The translations under genes were made by a program, and so were the position numbers. From Pyrocephalus nanus (taxonomy: Eukaryota > Chordata > Aves > Passeriformes > Tyrannidae), in contig CM076263.1 of the NCBI GenBank assembly GCA_038380795.1, positions 13,134,709-13,198,708 on the forward strand: 64,000 nucleotides of DNA, given 5' to 3'. Below are positions 1-12,265 of the stretch, piece after piece; within the stretch, counting starts at the first letter, position 1, and each line of letters opens with the position of its first letter. The notes below the pieces were generated by a model that was not told where the DNA came from, did not search any database, and was given only the letters and a program-made list of their open reading frames with translations.

Positions 1-2438
1 AACCCAGAATAGCCATGAATTTATGCTGCAGGAAATATCTCAACTGCTGGAGCTGTTAACAGTTATATTGTACCTCTGGCCTGTTCTCAAAACTTCAAAG
101 AAAAGTTCATATGGCTCTTTTTGACTTTTTGAGGATTTTATATAAAACACATTTCATAAAGACATTTCCTCTGTTAAAGTCAGAGGGAGGTCTTCTGCTG
201 ACTTCACTGGAACAGCACCAAATTGCATTCTTAAAAATGAGACTGGGTATTAGCCAAAATTATTAAAAAAAAAAAAATTTACTTGCTTGCCTAATTCATC
301 ATCAGTCCTTTATTTAGGAGATCTGATTTTATGATCTTGTTTGGCCAGGATTGATCCCAAAATAGAAACAGTGGCATTATAAAAACATATGCCTAAACAA
401 AGAGCTCCTATATTGATCAGCTGTGGGAATCAATGTGTGTAGGCTGCAAAATTTCACAGCAGGCAGCCTGGCCTGTGTGCTTCCTAATAGAACACTGGAA
501 ATCTCTCCTATTTAATTCACGAATCCACATCCTATTATATTGGCCTTAGTAATGAAGACTCAGTATAAACTGTACTCTAGCAATGCATGTTTGCAGAATC
601 AGAACAAAGTTTGCATATGTATTCATGTTTAACAAGTGGGTTTAGCCTGCATGATGAATCCTTCCCACACACTGTACTATAAATGTCATAGTAAGACAGA
701 GGAGTATTCCTACTTGCTAGGAAAAAAAACCAGTTCTTCTATATAAGCAGTCTGTTGTGAAAAAAAATTTAAAATTGATTTCTACTCACAGGAAATGAGA
801 GTGTATAAATGGATCAATTTATTGTATTAAAATAAAAAAAGAAATTATAATACTTTTCTGTGTTTATCTCTATGGTCAACTATGATATTTATTTTAGAGT
901 CCTCATAGCCCTAATTAGCACACTACAAGCATAGAAATTGCATTTCCTTCTAAAAATAAGTACAGCCTAATTTAAATGTGACAGAAGCAATGAATCTAAA
1001 AATTCAGAGAAATTATGGTGAGTGAAAAAAACAGTAAGTGCACACTACTGTGCCGTGCAATACTAGGAGGTTAAAAATGTGAAAGATTGATGATTTCAAA
1101 TAAACATTTCTTTTTTGTTTTATCCAGAAAGCTGTTATTGTCGAGGGCTGTTCAAACCAGTTATTTTCACTGCTGGGCTCTAATGGAACTTCACAGTACT
1201 ATAAAAATTTTTATATTTTAAAACTTTACCATTTTTACAATTTTAAAATTTTACTCTTGGTTGGGATAGTTTCACTGTACTTCTTCAGATTTCAGCTACC
1301 TACACTCACTTCAGACCTCATTTTGCTTTTAATGTGGAAGACAACTTCCACATTCTGATAAAGAGAATAAACTTCTGTGTGAAGCCTCCTACCCACTCCA
1401 GTGTAGGCAGATACTGGTACTATGTAGGTGTATGTACTTATGAGTTCTATATCTTATTATTTGTCTTTTAATATTCTATTAGTTAGACATGTTTATCTCA
1501 TATTTTTGGCACATGATCAAAATACTTATATTTCCTTGAATTAAATGTAGAGGAAATCAGATGTGCTTACATAGCTCAACTGTACACTCAGCTTGAATCA
1601 CCCTAATGGCTTCAGCTCACTGGTTTTCCTTGTTTCAGTATAGCCAGAACCAGACAGGAATGACACTGGCAAGATAAAACCTAACTGTAGAATCCAAACA
1701 GATGCTCATTATGTATGTATTTATATATGAGTGATACCTGCTTAAGGAATGAGAAGTTAAATTCCTGAATAGGCTTACTGTTATTTGCCAAGCAGAAGAA
1801 AATCACTGTAGAGCTTAGGAAGAGCTAATGGATGTATCAGAAGCCTATTAACATTCCAGAAGAAAGACCATGAAGCATATGACAGCAAGCTACAGCCAGT
1901 TTTCTGCCATTCCATTAAAATCAATTTTATAGCAGCATTAATACTGAATATTCATCTTAAACTAGCCATATGTCTAGCTTACATCTCATGGACAAGGAAG
2001 AGATATGAACCTGACAGTTTCAGTTATCTGAATTTATTGGTCACCATGTCATGACCAGTAGTTTAGCATCACAACAAATTCCAGCACAAATATCAGTGAG
2101 CAGATGGAATTTTTTCCCCTAAGGAAGAAGGATTAATCTTTCTGCCTGAGAACAAAGTTTTTTCTTTTGCTCATCCTCAGTCCCAGACCTTGTCATTCCA
2201 CTACTGAGCAGATGGCCCCATTTGTTTAAGAGAAAATTTCTGCTCACATTTCCAAATTAGTCTTACAAACATGGACATCTGGTATAATGAGGATAAAATA
2301 AAAGAAAAAGCATCCAGTCAGACTGATGACACATGAGAATAATAGTGCAGTAGAAAAGGAATAGGCCCAAGAGTTGATGTTGTGTGAGTTATACTCATCG
2401 TAAACCTAAAAAAGCAAGTGTATTTACAGAAGGCACCA

Positions 2439-2474
2439 TCATGGAACACGTCATGGAGCACATCATGGAGCTGA
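2439..2474. repeat. Short 12-bp tandem repeat, three units
   Basis: Three head-to-tail copies of a 12-mer of the form TCATGGARCACR lie at 2,439-2,450, 2,451-2,462 and 2,463-2,474. The third copy has diverged at its end. It is a minimal minisatellite with no coding context. Confidence 0.75.
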
Positions 2475-4043
2475 AACAGTAATTGCTCAAACAAACATTT
2501 TTGGAATGGACATTTTTTAATTATTGAGTACTTTTCTAAAAATGTGGATTTTGTATTTGAGTTTTTTCTTGTGCCTTTTATCTCAGATTCATGGCATCCT
2601 TGTTCTAAGCATTGAGATAGATCCTAAGATCCATCTTGGAATGCATTGTTTAAAAAGCACTAATGGATTTTGCCAAAACAGAAAAAAGTAGATGTTACAC
2701 ATGACATCATAAACCCTCTTCCATATATTCAAGGACTTGAAAGAATGATCTTTCCCAGGAGAGGCAGTGAAACAGATAGCAATTAAGGTTCGAAAGCACG
2801 AGCTGAGTCAGGGCTTAAAAGCAAAGTTAGCCAAGAGGTAAAAAAAGTGTGTTAATACAGACAAAGCAGTGTTGTGCAGGGAGAGCTGAAATACCTCCAC
2901 ATGAGCCAGTTCCAGTGCTCGAAGCAGCTTACAGCACTGGTACAGAGCTCTTCATGGCAGTGGTCTAATTCATACTGAGCTGGTAATCTTGGGCATTGCT
3001 ACACTAATGAGATCCTAGCTAACATCCTTAGATTGAGTTTAAACTACTTCTGCCCTGCACTGTCTTGTGCTATAATTACAGAGGGCTCTTAGTACAAAGC
3101 AGTAAGTTTTGAGACTACAGTCTGACAAGGTCAGCTGATGAGAGAGAGTTGTAAGAAAGAAAAAAAGAGGGAGACCAGTAAACTCCACAAGTGGGGGCCA
3201 CCTCCTGAAAACTTAGTGTTGAAAACCTTGGGACACTTCTTCAGCCACTGTAAGCCAGCACAGAACCACCAAAATCTGAAACCTATGAAGAATGCTTGTG
3301 TCTTGGACATGGTCACAAAATTAAATCCAGTGCTAAGCAGCTACATGGAATGTGTTTACCAGTGCATTACGCACTGGGCTTTCCTTTCCTAATTACAATA
3401 ATCATCTGTGTACTTGCCAAGCTGTATTGTATGAGTATGTTCCTTAGGCACTGAAGTCCTCTCTCACAAAACATTGTTCTAAGGGTGAAAAATAATTATA
3501 GACAGACAAAATTCACAGATGTTCAGACTGGTGAAAAGTGGGAGAATTTTATCTTTGAAAAGACATCTATGCATATTTAGTAGGAGCTGATAGGTGATAA
3601 AAATCAATTATATAGTCAACAAGACTAGCAGGATATGCTTAGAAATAGGAGGGAAGACCTATGAAAAGAAAACCAAGGACGATAAAGCTGCCATGTAAAA
3701 TAATTTACTGATTCTTGGACAGCTGCATCACCTGACTATGCAAGAAGCAAAACAGATGGTAGATGTTAAAAGAGATAGGCGTATAAACAGCACATCATAA
3801 TAAACAAATATGTACTGTGCAGTAAAGGACATTTAGTCTTTGTAGTCCATGCTATTATACAAATCCTCTGGATGTAATAAAGTTCTTAGCCTTTTCATAT
3901 CCAAGTGGTGTGAGCAGGGATATGTGCATGTCAGTTGCAGCTGAAATGAAGGAAATCAGTAGCTACCAAGTCAAGTTTATGCATATTCCACAAGCCCATG
4001 GAATAGACAGCAGAACCACAGTACAGAGTCCCAAAAATAAATA

Positions 4044-4070
4044 TAATAAATAATAATAATAATAATAATA

Positions 4071-4111
<41 letters not shown>
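4044..4111. repeat. (AAT)n followed by a 38-bp poly(A) tract
   Basis: An AAT microsatellite (about 4,044-4,071) runs directly into an uninterrupted A tract at 4,074-4,111. CR1 elements do not end in poly(A), so this is best read as simple sequence rather than a LINE tail. A retroposed poly(A) tail is possible, but no source sequence is visible beside it. Confidence 0.9.
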
Positions 4112-4115
<4 letters not shown>

Positions 4116-4479
4116 AGCAGCTACATTTGCTCATACTGCTCTAATGGTAATCCTCTAAGGGTACTTCAAGCATTTAAATTGCATTTAAAAAACTAATGGA
4201 AATAGACAGAACACTAACTGGGGTTGGAAACTGCAATGTGCTGGCTGGTCATTTGAGGTTTATATAGTTTTCTAGACATGCACTGCACTGTATCCTCAGC
4301 TCTCCACCTCCACAGTTATGTGGTTATCACCATCAGAACTACTTAATTCAGGTTGGGCATGTTGGTGTGAATTGCTGTCGAACTTAAGACTTCAACACAG
4401 ATACTCCTCCTCCCCCTCCCCACAAGAAAGCCTGAAAAACAATTGGTGAAACTTTAGAGCCCAGGCTAATTAACCTCTG

Positions 4480-5110
4480 GAAATCCTAAAATCCTTGTCA
4501 GTATCTGAATGGCAGTGAGATACTAATTCCATAAGTAAACATGTAAGAAAAACTTTATACAAGTCATCAGAACAAGCTTTCACACAGGTTGAGCAACTGA
4601 TAAAACACTGGCATGGTACAGACAGAATCTGAAAGAAAGAGCAAAACAATACATTAGTAAATTGAAGGTGGGACATACAATCTTATGAGTCATTTGAGAA
4701 AAGTAGCAAGCGATGCAACAGCAAAATCTGCAGATGGCACAACATTGTTGTAGATAATCAAGATTCAATGCTTCAAGACTATCAGAGGATCTTTGGAAAG
4801 CTAGGCAAATGGACAGCAACAAACAAAAGTTCCATTCAAAGCAAAGATAGCCTAATCTGAATATTTTTTACTTCTCATTTAAATGGCAGTCACTGAGGAT
4901 CATTTAATTACAAATACTAGTCTGTGTGTAATAATGTCCCAAAAAGCAATCAATCAGTAAGAATGTTTAAAAAAATATTATAAAATCCTGACAGAAAGCA
5001 GCATTTCACTTGCACCTGCAATACAATGTTCAGTTCTATTTACCTAGTTTCCAAAAAAAAAAAAAATAGCTGTAGGAGAAACATGGAAAGTTCAAAATTT
5101 CAGCATATCT
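4480..5110 (+). mobile_element. Ancient CR1-type LINE remnant (reverse transcriptase region)
   Basis: The plus strand carries a heavily mutated stretch that follows the order of a CR1 reverse transcriptase. A segment at about 4,722-4,745 resembles DNA for the F-A-D-D/A-D-G-T motif. It is followed by a region like the 'nucleotide-to-Leu-x-x-W' part, and at about 5,005-5,060 by a stretch resembling the CR1 segment around 'L-E-Y-C-x-Q-x-W'. No open frame survives and indels are common, so this is an old insertion. The edges are approximate. The call comes from remembered CR1 sequence, not an alignment. Confidence 0.55.
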
Positions 5111-7149
5111 TCCTTTAGTTTCATCCTTACTCTGTGGGCCAAGTGACACCTTTGGCTGGGCAATGGCCAGTCTTCATCTGCTGAACTCAGAAGACCTTTA
5201 TATAGCTAAATAATGCACACCATGGCCCATCATTCAGGATCACAGCAATGTTCTTTCTTTGGTTCATTAATTTACTTTTTTCCTTTGGGCTCCACTCCTC
5301 TTGACACCACTGTACAAACTCTGCCTCTTTGCTGTGCCCCTTTGCTATTTGTCAAAACACAAGGCACTGCACAGACAGCAGAGTATTCATGCCTGCAGAC
5401 TGCTCACCTGAACCCTAGCGCTGGTCTAGCTTGTTTGATTCACATACGGTGAATTTCCAAGGGCTCCTCAAATTCTCCCTTTTATTTTAAACCAAAAGCC
5501 TAAATTACACTATAATCTAATCCTCTTCTTTCCAATCTGTACTAGATAAAAACAGCTTTCTCCAGCACAACTTGCCAACTTCTCTTCAATGACAAACTTA
5601 ATTACATGGGATATGTAAAGTAATAATTGTATTTTTCACATATTTCCTGCATTACTATACAGAAATATAGCAGGTGTGTCAAAATTGTAGTCTAATCATT
5701 TCTGAAAAAGTTGAATAAAGTTTAAGCAAATAATTTACACCAGTGAAGGCAAAGGCCCAACATTTTGCTTCTCTACCCTCATTGCATCCCAAACAAAGAA
5801 GACAAAGAATCATCCCACCAAAAAAATAAAAACAGTGTCTTATTTTTCATAATCTCTTCTTTAAAAGCTGTTAAAAAACCCAACATAGCTAGCAAAGGTG
5901 TCTCACAGACTTTGGTGTAGAATGATAGTGCAGTAATATTTCTACAATGAAAATACCAGCTGAGATATTCAACTAAATCATAATTTTAAAGGCAAAAAAA
6001 AAAGTAAACAAAGCCAAACCTGTTGAGATTATTCGGCCTCTCCTTGCAAACACACTGCTAGCAAAGGAGGCAAACTGAGTTTCAAAGATGTCAGTTGATG
6101 ACAGGCACCTGGGAACATCAAAATCGGAAGTACCAGTGGAACAAGCAGCAGACTTGGGGCTTTTCTTCTCTTGGACACTCTCAATGGTTTTGCTTTCTGA
6201 TGCTTGAAACTGCCTTTCTGTGATAAGCTTTATGTAACTCTCTTTTTGGTTCTGTTCAGTCTGTGGAACTGCATTTTACAGAAGTTGTGTATGACCTGGA
6301 AATGATACAGCACAGAACAATAATAATTAGAAACACAGAGCTCATAATCTCTGAGAAAAAAAATATTGAGAAATATTATCCTAAGGAAGAAAAGAGTGAT
6401 GGTGAAATCTAAAAACAAACTACAGAGACTCTGATAATGAAAAAAACATGAAGGAATAATTTGTCCTCTGTGTCTCGGATGGATGTACAAAGAAGCTACT
6501 ATTTTAAGTTTCTGGAACAGTGATTACATAAATAATAGGAAAGTCTGCAATTGTTCAGGATAAATTTATAAGTGTAAGGACAGGTTAAGATCTGAAACAA
6601 AATGGCTTTAGAGCCATTGTCAGAGACCTTAACAAACAGGTTAAACAATGTGAATGACATATTATGAACCATGCTTTGCCCTGTCTCCTATGACTGGCAC
6701 TTACTCTGCTACTTAACTAGGAGAACTCAAGACCTTTTTTTCTTTTCACCATTGAAAAATACAACAAAGGAGTGACAATTAGAGAAATAGATTTATGCAG
6801 CAACAGCCTAAGAAGCCAGGAGTTTATGTGTACAAATCAACACGCACCAAAAACATAAGCTGCTTGGTACCTTAATAAAACATTTTTTAAAATCGTATTT
6901 CAATAAGTCCCTTTCAAAATATCAGTGAAGGCATAGTATATTAAATATGTGAGCTGTGAAATCCTGTCATAATCAAAATTGGCTAAGACATAAAAATAAA
7001 GGAGCAGTAATAAATGGTCAGGTTTCTTTACTGAAAAAGTAAGTTGATCAGTATAAGATCAAGCTGTTTGTTTCTTCCCAGGTATAACTGAAACAAAACT
7101 GGAACAAAGGCTGAGTAGTAAGCAAGGAAAACTGCAGGTCTGCAGGTGC
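5111..7149. other. Gene-free stretch between two old CR1 remnants
   Basis: No supported gene or RNA is visible. Open frames at 5,213-5,452 (plus) and 6,230-6,490 (minus) are short, lack recognisable domains and look like chance. Confidence 0.6.
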
Positions 7150-8140
7150 TTCAAAGTTATTTAGGGTCAAGTCCAGACAGGACTGTGAGAAATTTATAAG
7201 AGAAACCAAAGTAATCACCAAAATGGCAAATGAAACTCGACGTTAGTACATACAAAATAACCCACATTGGACAGAAGAAAAAAGGAAGACCATACTTTCA
7301 TCATCCTAAATTAACTGTGTGAACTTTTGAAAATAGTCTGGTATCACTGTAGAAAACTCATTAAAGGCCTCAGCTCAACGCTGAGTTGTGGTAAAAAAAG
7401 CAGACACGATGTTTTGAAGGATAAGACTTAGGACGGTGAATAATGTAGAAAGTATTGTAATGCCATGATATAGATCAGTGGTGGAGTCTCATCTGGAATG
7501 CTGCATGGGCTCCTGATTACCCAGTCTCAAAAAGGATACTGCAGAACTAGGCAAGGTTCAGAGAAAAGCAATGCAAATCATCAAAGAGCTGTAAACCTCA
7601 TATACAATAATCAGAAAGGGTGAAAATAAATTACTCAGCTTCTGAAAGGAGCAGGCCATCAGTAAAAAACATATGCAATGATAAAGTATGGAGAAAGCAA
7701 ATGCAGGGTTTTCCTTATCCTTGACTCATGACACAGGAACAAGGCTATTGACATGAAAACATTACAAATTTAAAGACAAATAGGAGATACTTCATATCTA
7801 ACACATAATTAATCTGTATAAAGTATAAATGTGAGTAATAACAAGTGCTTACCTCTTACATTCAAATTTTTTTTTCTATACTTTAGGAAGCAATTAAAAA
7901 AGAAAAAATAACTACAAAGTGCTAAAAAAATTTGGATGGAACAGTAAACAAATTAGGGATAAGGAGTAAGCCAAACCTAGGAGGCGGATTACCCTGTATT
8001 TTATAAGCAATTACTTGTACTTCCTCAGCTAACTGGGAATGGAAGAGTTGACTACAGCTTGCTGAACTAAACCAACAACAACAATAGTCTTACTCTGGTC
8101 TCTTCCCTACATCTCTGAGGGACAAAGGAGAGATGGGCAT
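7150..8140 (+). mobile_element. Ancient CR1-type LINE remnant (3' half)
   Basis: Similarity to CR1 elements of the old amniote type runs through this stretch. A block at about 7,220-7,275 corresponds to the N-x-x-K-C-x-x-x-H-x-G region. The 'AAGGCCTCAGCTCAA' block sits at about 7,364-7,380. The block for 'P-H-L-E-Y-C' and the following Q-x-R-A motif sits at about 7,480-7,590. A late piece near 7,930-7,960 resembles the end of the ORF. Every part is broken by substitutions and indels, so no product is expected. It overlaps in content with the remnant at 4,480-5,110, so the two are separate insertions in the same orientation. Confidence 0.65.
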
Positions 8141-11100
8141 TGCACAGCAGTGATGGAGACAACTAAGACAGAAGCTGAGTACTCAAGCAATGGAAAGAAA
8201 CAGTGAAAAGCAGTTTATAAGAGGCTGTCAAAAATCATAATCAAAGTTGAATTTGAGAATGACAGGAATGAATGCTAAGCTAAATGAAGATACAAGGACG
8301 CTCTGAAGACAGGTACAATATCTAGACAAACAGAAGCAAAAGATGTGAATACACAACTAGCAGAGGTCAAGCTTAGGTAAGGAAGATCATTCAAGGCTTC
8401 TCAAAGCATTAACTAACTTATTTAAAGGTGAAAACATAATAAATTATCCTTCCTTTAAAATGGAGCATATCTGCATGAAAGCAAAGCTGTGCTTGGCACA
8501 GGCCTCAGAAAAGGCACACTTATAAATTTTAAAGCTGAGTTAACATGCTATAAACAGATGGGAAAACAGGAATTCAGTCCAGAAAGTGACTCAAGGAGTG
8601 ACTGTAGTTTGAGGCTCCATAAAGGCACTTAGTAAACTGACTTACATTTCAAAGTGTGTGCCTGAATGACTAATAATTTTAGGCACAACTTTCAGGGATA
8701 CTGACAGGACTTATACTTTCAGGACTCATTGATATTCAAAATAAATTGCAAATTGCATATGCAGCTTTGCAAATCTCATCTTTATAGAACTCGGATTTTT
8801 TTTTGGCTAGCTATATGTATAATTGTTTATGTGTTTATATATACATATATATTTAGATAGGCAAAGCAAATGTGGCCAGGACCATTTTTGGACACTGAGG
8901 CCACCTGGCAATGAACTGACCAGATCTCTACTTTGAAGTGTCTGTAAAAGCAGAGATGGCACAACCTAGAAGTGGATGTTAGACAGTGCCCAATAACGAA
9001 TGCTGCCCAGGAACATCCTGGGAGAGGGGCAGCTGGCCTGGGCCAGAGCACAGAAGTGGCTGTTCTGGTGATGCAGCAGCAGGGAAGGTCCAGTTCTAGA
9101 GCCAGCTGGATGCCTTTTAGCACTGCTTTATGGCACAAAGAAGCTCCTGGACCCCTGTTCATGAATACCAGCATCTGAGGTCTGTTATTTTTAAATTTTG
9201 GTGATATTTTTTCTTTATGACTTGGGAAACATCAAATAAAATACAATTCATTATTGCTATTTTCATTACTGTCATTATATAAGTCCCAAGTAGACAGATA
9301 GTTTTATCTCTTGAAGAAAACCTTTTTATTCCCTCTAATACAGTTAGTCTGCACAAAATAAAATGCATGTGATATTCAGGTAATGTCAGAGCTGGCATAT
9401 GGCAACAACATAAAAGCCATATATGGCCAAGGAGGCAGACTGCTGCCTTCTACTGCGCAAGGACTTATGACAACATCATACTGCAGGGTTTGCATGACTA
9501 AAATTAGGCAAAACATATTCTCTATGAAAGAAAGGCAAGGCAGTCTATAAGCAGTAGCCAGAGGCAGCTTCAGACGTGTCAATTCAGCTGTGTAAAGAAT
9601 GTGCCAGTCTCACTGTTGGAATAGTTTCCACACTTAATATACAGAACGAGTCATTAAAAATGAGGGGGAGTAACATGAAAGGGTGAGGCATATGGCACAC
9701 AGTGTGCTACCACAGCATAACATATATTCAAGATAATAGTGAGCAGTAGAAAATCCGTTTACACTTTCACTGCTGACAAGTACAATTGCTGCCAATTAAC
9801 TCTCCAACTCAATTTCTGTTTCAAGATAAATTCATGACCCTAATGAATCAACAGCAAACTTGCCAGAAAAGTTAGTAGGAACAATTTTAACTGTTCAGGA
9901 TTCTGCATGTGTTTATATCCCTGTCATTCATACACATATACTTCTTTCATATTTTAATACATGTGACTTATTTCACCCCTCTATGATGCTTTCCTCAGTT
10001 TTTGGTATTATCTGTTGTAGCAAAGGCTGAAAAATATTAAACTGCCCTGAGTACTATCATATTCAAAGAGTTGGATAGCTATTTAGGAGGCAGAGATCCT
10101 GCCTAGAAGAACATCTAATTTCTAGTTCCAATTCTCTTTTGAGTTTTGTATGACTGGGTCCCCTGTGAAGTTGTCATGGTGAGGCTTAAGCAAGGCCAGC
10201 CATCTCAGATCCTGGAGGTCTGTGTGGCTTGAGTGCAACATTTACACCACAGGTGAAATGGCAACCACATTCTGATGGTTCAGGGCCTGATCCAGCTCTA
10301 CAAACATCAATGCAAACCTCAGTGTAAACCATGGACTTCAGTTTTAATGAGATTCGACCCTGGATTAAAAGTGGCATTCCAGTGCCTTCTTGAAAAGAAA
10401 ATAGCAAGTATTGTTAATTCATACAACATTGGTAATTTAAATGATTTAAACAGATCAGTTCCATAACTATAAGAAAATTATATCATATACCAGAGGGACT
10501 GTTCAGCTTGCTCTTCTGTACAGAGATTGCATGAATTCATGTTGCTGAATGATTAATATTGATAGTCAGGAGCTACACACACTGTTTAAAATATTCCAAT
10601 GCAGCAATAGATCACTTTTACCCATTACACAAGAAAGCAGGTCTGAGCTCACCTAGGAAAAAAAAAGGAAGAAAGATCATGCAGAAACATGTTTCAGTTT
10701 TGAGGCTGTTGGAATGAATGTTGCGTTGTGCACGTAAAGGCTCCACGTAGACATACAGCTCTGAATGGACTCTGACGAAATTGCCAATGCATACACACAG
10801 AATTCCTGACGTGGACAGGTGAGCAGAGCACCAAGCTGCACTGAATAAATTATTTTATCTTCACCTCAACATAACCCTCAGTGTGGGGCAGTTTAATTTT
10901 GCCAGAAATTAATGTTGACATATTCCCTCCAAACAAAACCCCAACCTATCTGCAAAGCCCATCTGTGCAACCCTTCCAGAGACTCAGCAGTCCCGCTGAC
11001 GACAACAGTACTGTCCACCAATTGCAGTATGGTTCACTATAGGCAATGCTATGATTCAGTTTGGTCTGTTAATTTTATTACATTTAACCATAAATCTTAC

Positions 11101-12212
11101 TCATAGAAATACAATTGCATGAGATTTAATTTCATAAACAGAAAATCTAAGTGCTTATTTTATTGCAGTTAGTATCTAAAAGGCCACAGGAAATCTACCC
11201 ACTCCAAGATGACTACACATCTTCATATTGTAAGAGGGATTTTTAATTCATTTCCTGTGTGAGATTCTGCTATTTAATTGCTATTCCCCTTCTATAGGAA
11301 AAACCCATGGCTTTTAAACAGTTTATATGTCTTTGGTAAATTCTTTAAGCAGCAGGGGATTTTTTTCTTGCAGCACAATATAGATTTGTACAGACATAAA
11401 AAAATTCCTAAATCCCCTTTCTGTTCTGCCAGTCATTAATTAAAAAAGAAAACCAAAGAACGTCCTGATGTCTGTTCTTTCCAGACTCAAGGATAAAAAA
11501 AAAAAAAAATCCTTATTCTACAAATTAATTAGTCTAGTGCCTCTATATATTAATTTCTATTTCCACGATCACAGTTCCCTCAGTACTTGACCAAATTCAA
11601 CTACATATGCCAGAAGTCTGATGCAAAGACTTTATGCTGAATGTGAGGGGACCAGAGGGAAGATCCAAGGTTTTAGTGTACTTGCTAACATATAGAATTA
11701 TAGAAATTGTAAGATTTAATGCTCCAGGGTATAAATTAAGGTGGGGAGGGGATGGAGGGAAAATTCAGACATATTTCTAGAGCTTCAGCCTAGTAGAACC
11801 GTATGTGTTAACTTCAAGTGCCTTCAAGGATGCAAACACTAGCTGTGTTTGTTGAATTAAATGTAGACATCATTTGTTTTGTTCACAAGAAACATTTGCT
11901 ATAAAAGGAAAATGGAACAAACAGCAAACTTGAGTCAAGTGCCAGGTTTGTATACCTGATGCTTCTACAGGTTTTATTTATCCATCTTTTTTCCATTGTA
12001 GTTCTCCAAAATGAAACATCAATGAAACAATGCTAACAAAAAGCAGTTTTCCAAATAAGAGGGACCATATACATTCATATTACCTTTGTTAAACTAACTC
12101 CTTCTTTATGGCATTCTTCCAACTCTCTTAGTGTAGGAATATTTATCTGCAGTGCAAGCCATTAAAAAAGAAAAAATTAAAGTGACATAGCTGTCAAGTG
12201 AAACAATGATCA
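8141..12212. other. Gene-free AT-rich stretch
   Basis: No gene is supported. Overlapping open frames on both strands at about 8,827-9,178 sit in a local patch of higher GC but carry no domain I recognise and no matching splice pattern. The open frames near 10.2-11.1 kb are short and featureless. Confidence 0.6.
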
Positions 12213-12265
12213 AATCATAGGATCATAGAATCATAGAATCATAGAATCATAGAATCATAGAATAG
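12213..12265 (-). repeat. CR1 3'-terminal 8-bp tandem array
   Basis: On the plus strand this reads as repeated CATAGAAT units, with one variant unit at the outer edge. On the element strand it is (ATTCTATG)n, the terminal repeat that CR1 uses for target-primed reverse transcription. Confidence 0.95.

Larger units (their letters stand above)
1..4479. other. Gene-free AT-rich desert, left end
   Basis: I see no exon-like coding segment with convincing homology here; the longest open frames are under 90 codons and look random. Visible structure is limited to a three-unit 12-bp tandem repeat near 2,439 and an AAT/poly(A) tract near 4,044-4,111, both listed separately. The stretch is part of the region upstream of PTGER4, which in human is a large gene desert. 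Confidence 0.7.

Noticed and set aside
4044..4111. Poly(A) tail of a processed pseudogene or LINE
   Set aside because: No transposed gene or LINE body precedes it, and CR1 elements do not use poly(A) tails. It is treated as simple sequence.
8827..9178. Overlapping open frames on both strands in a local GC-richer patch
   Set aside because: No recognised domain, no flanking splice logic, and similar openness on both strands suggests composition rather than coding.
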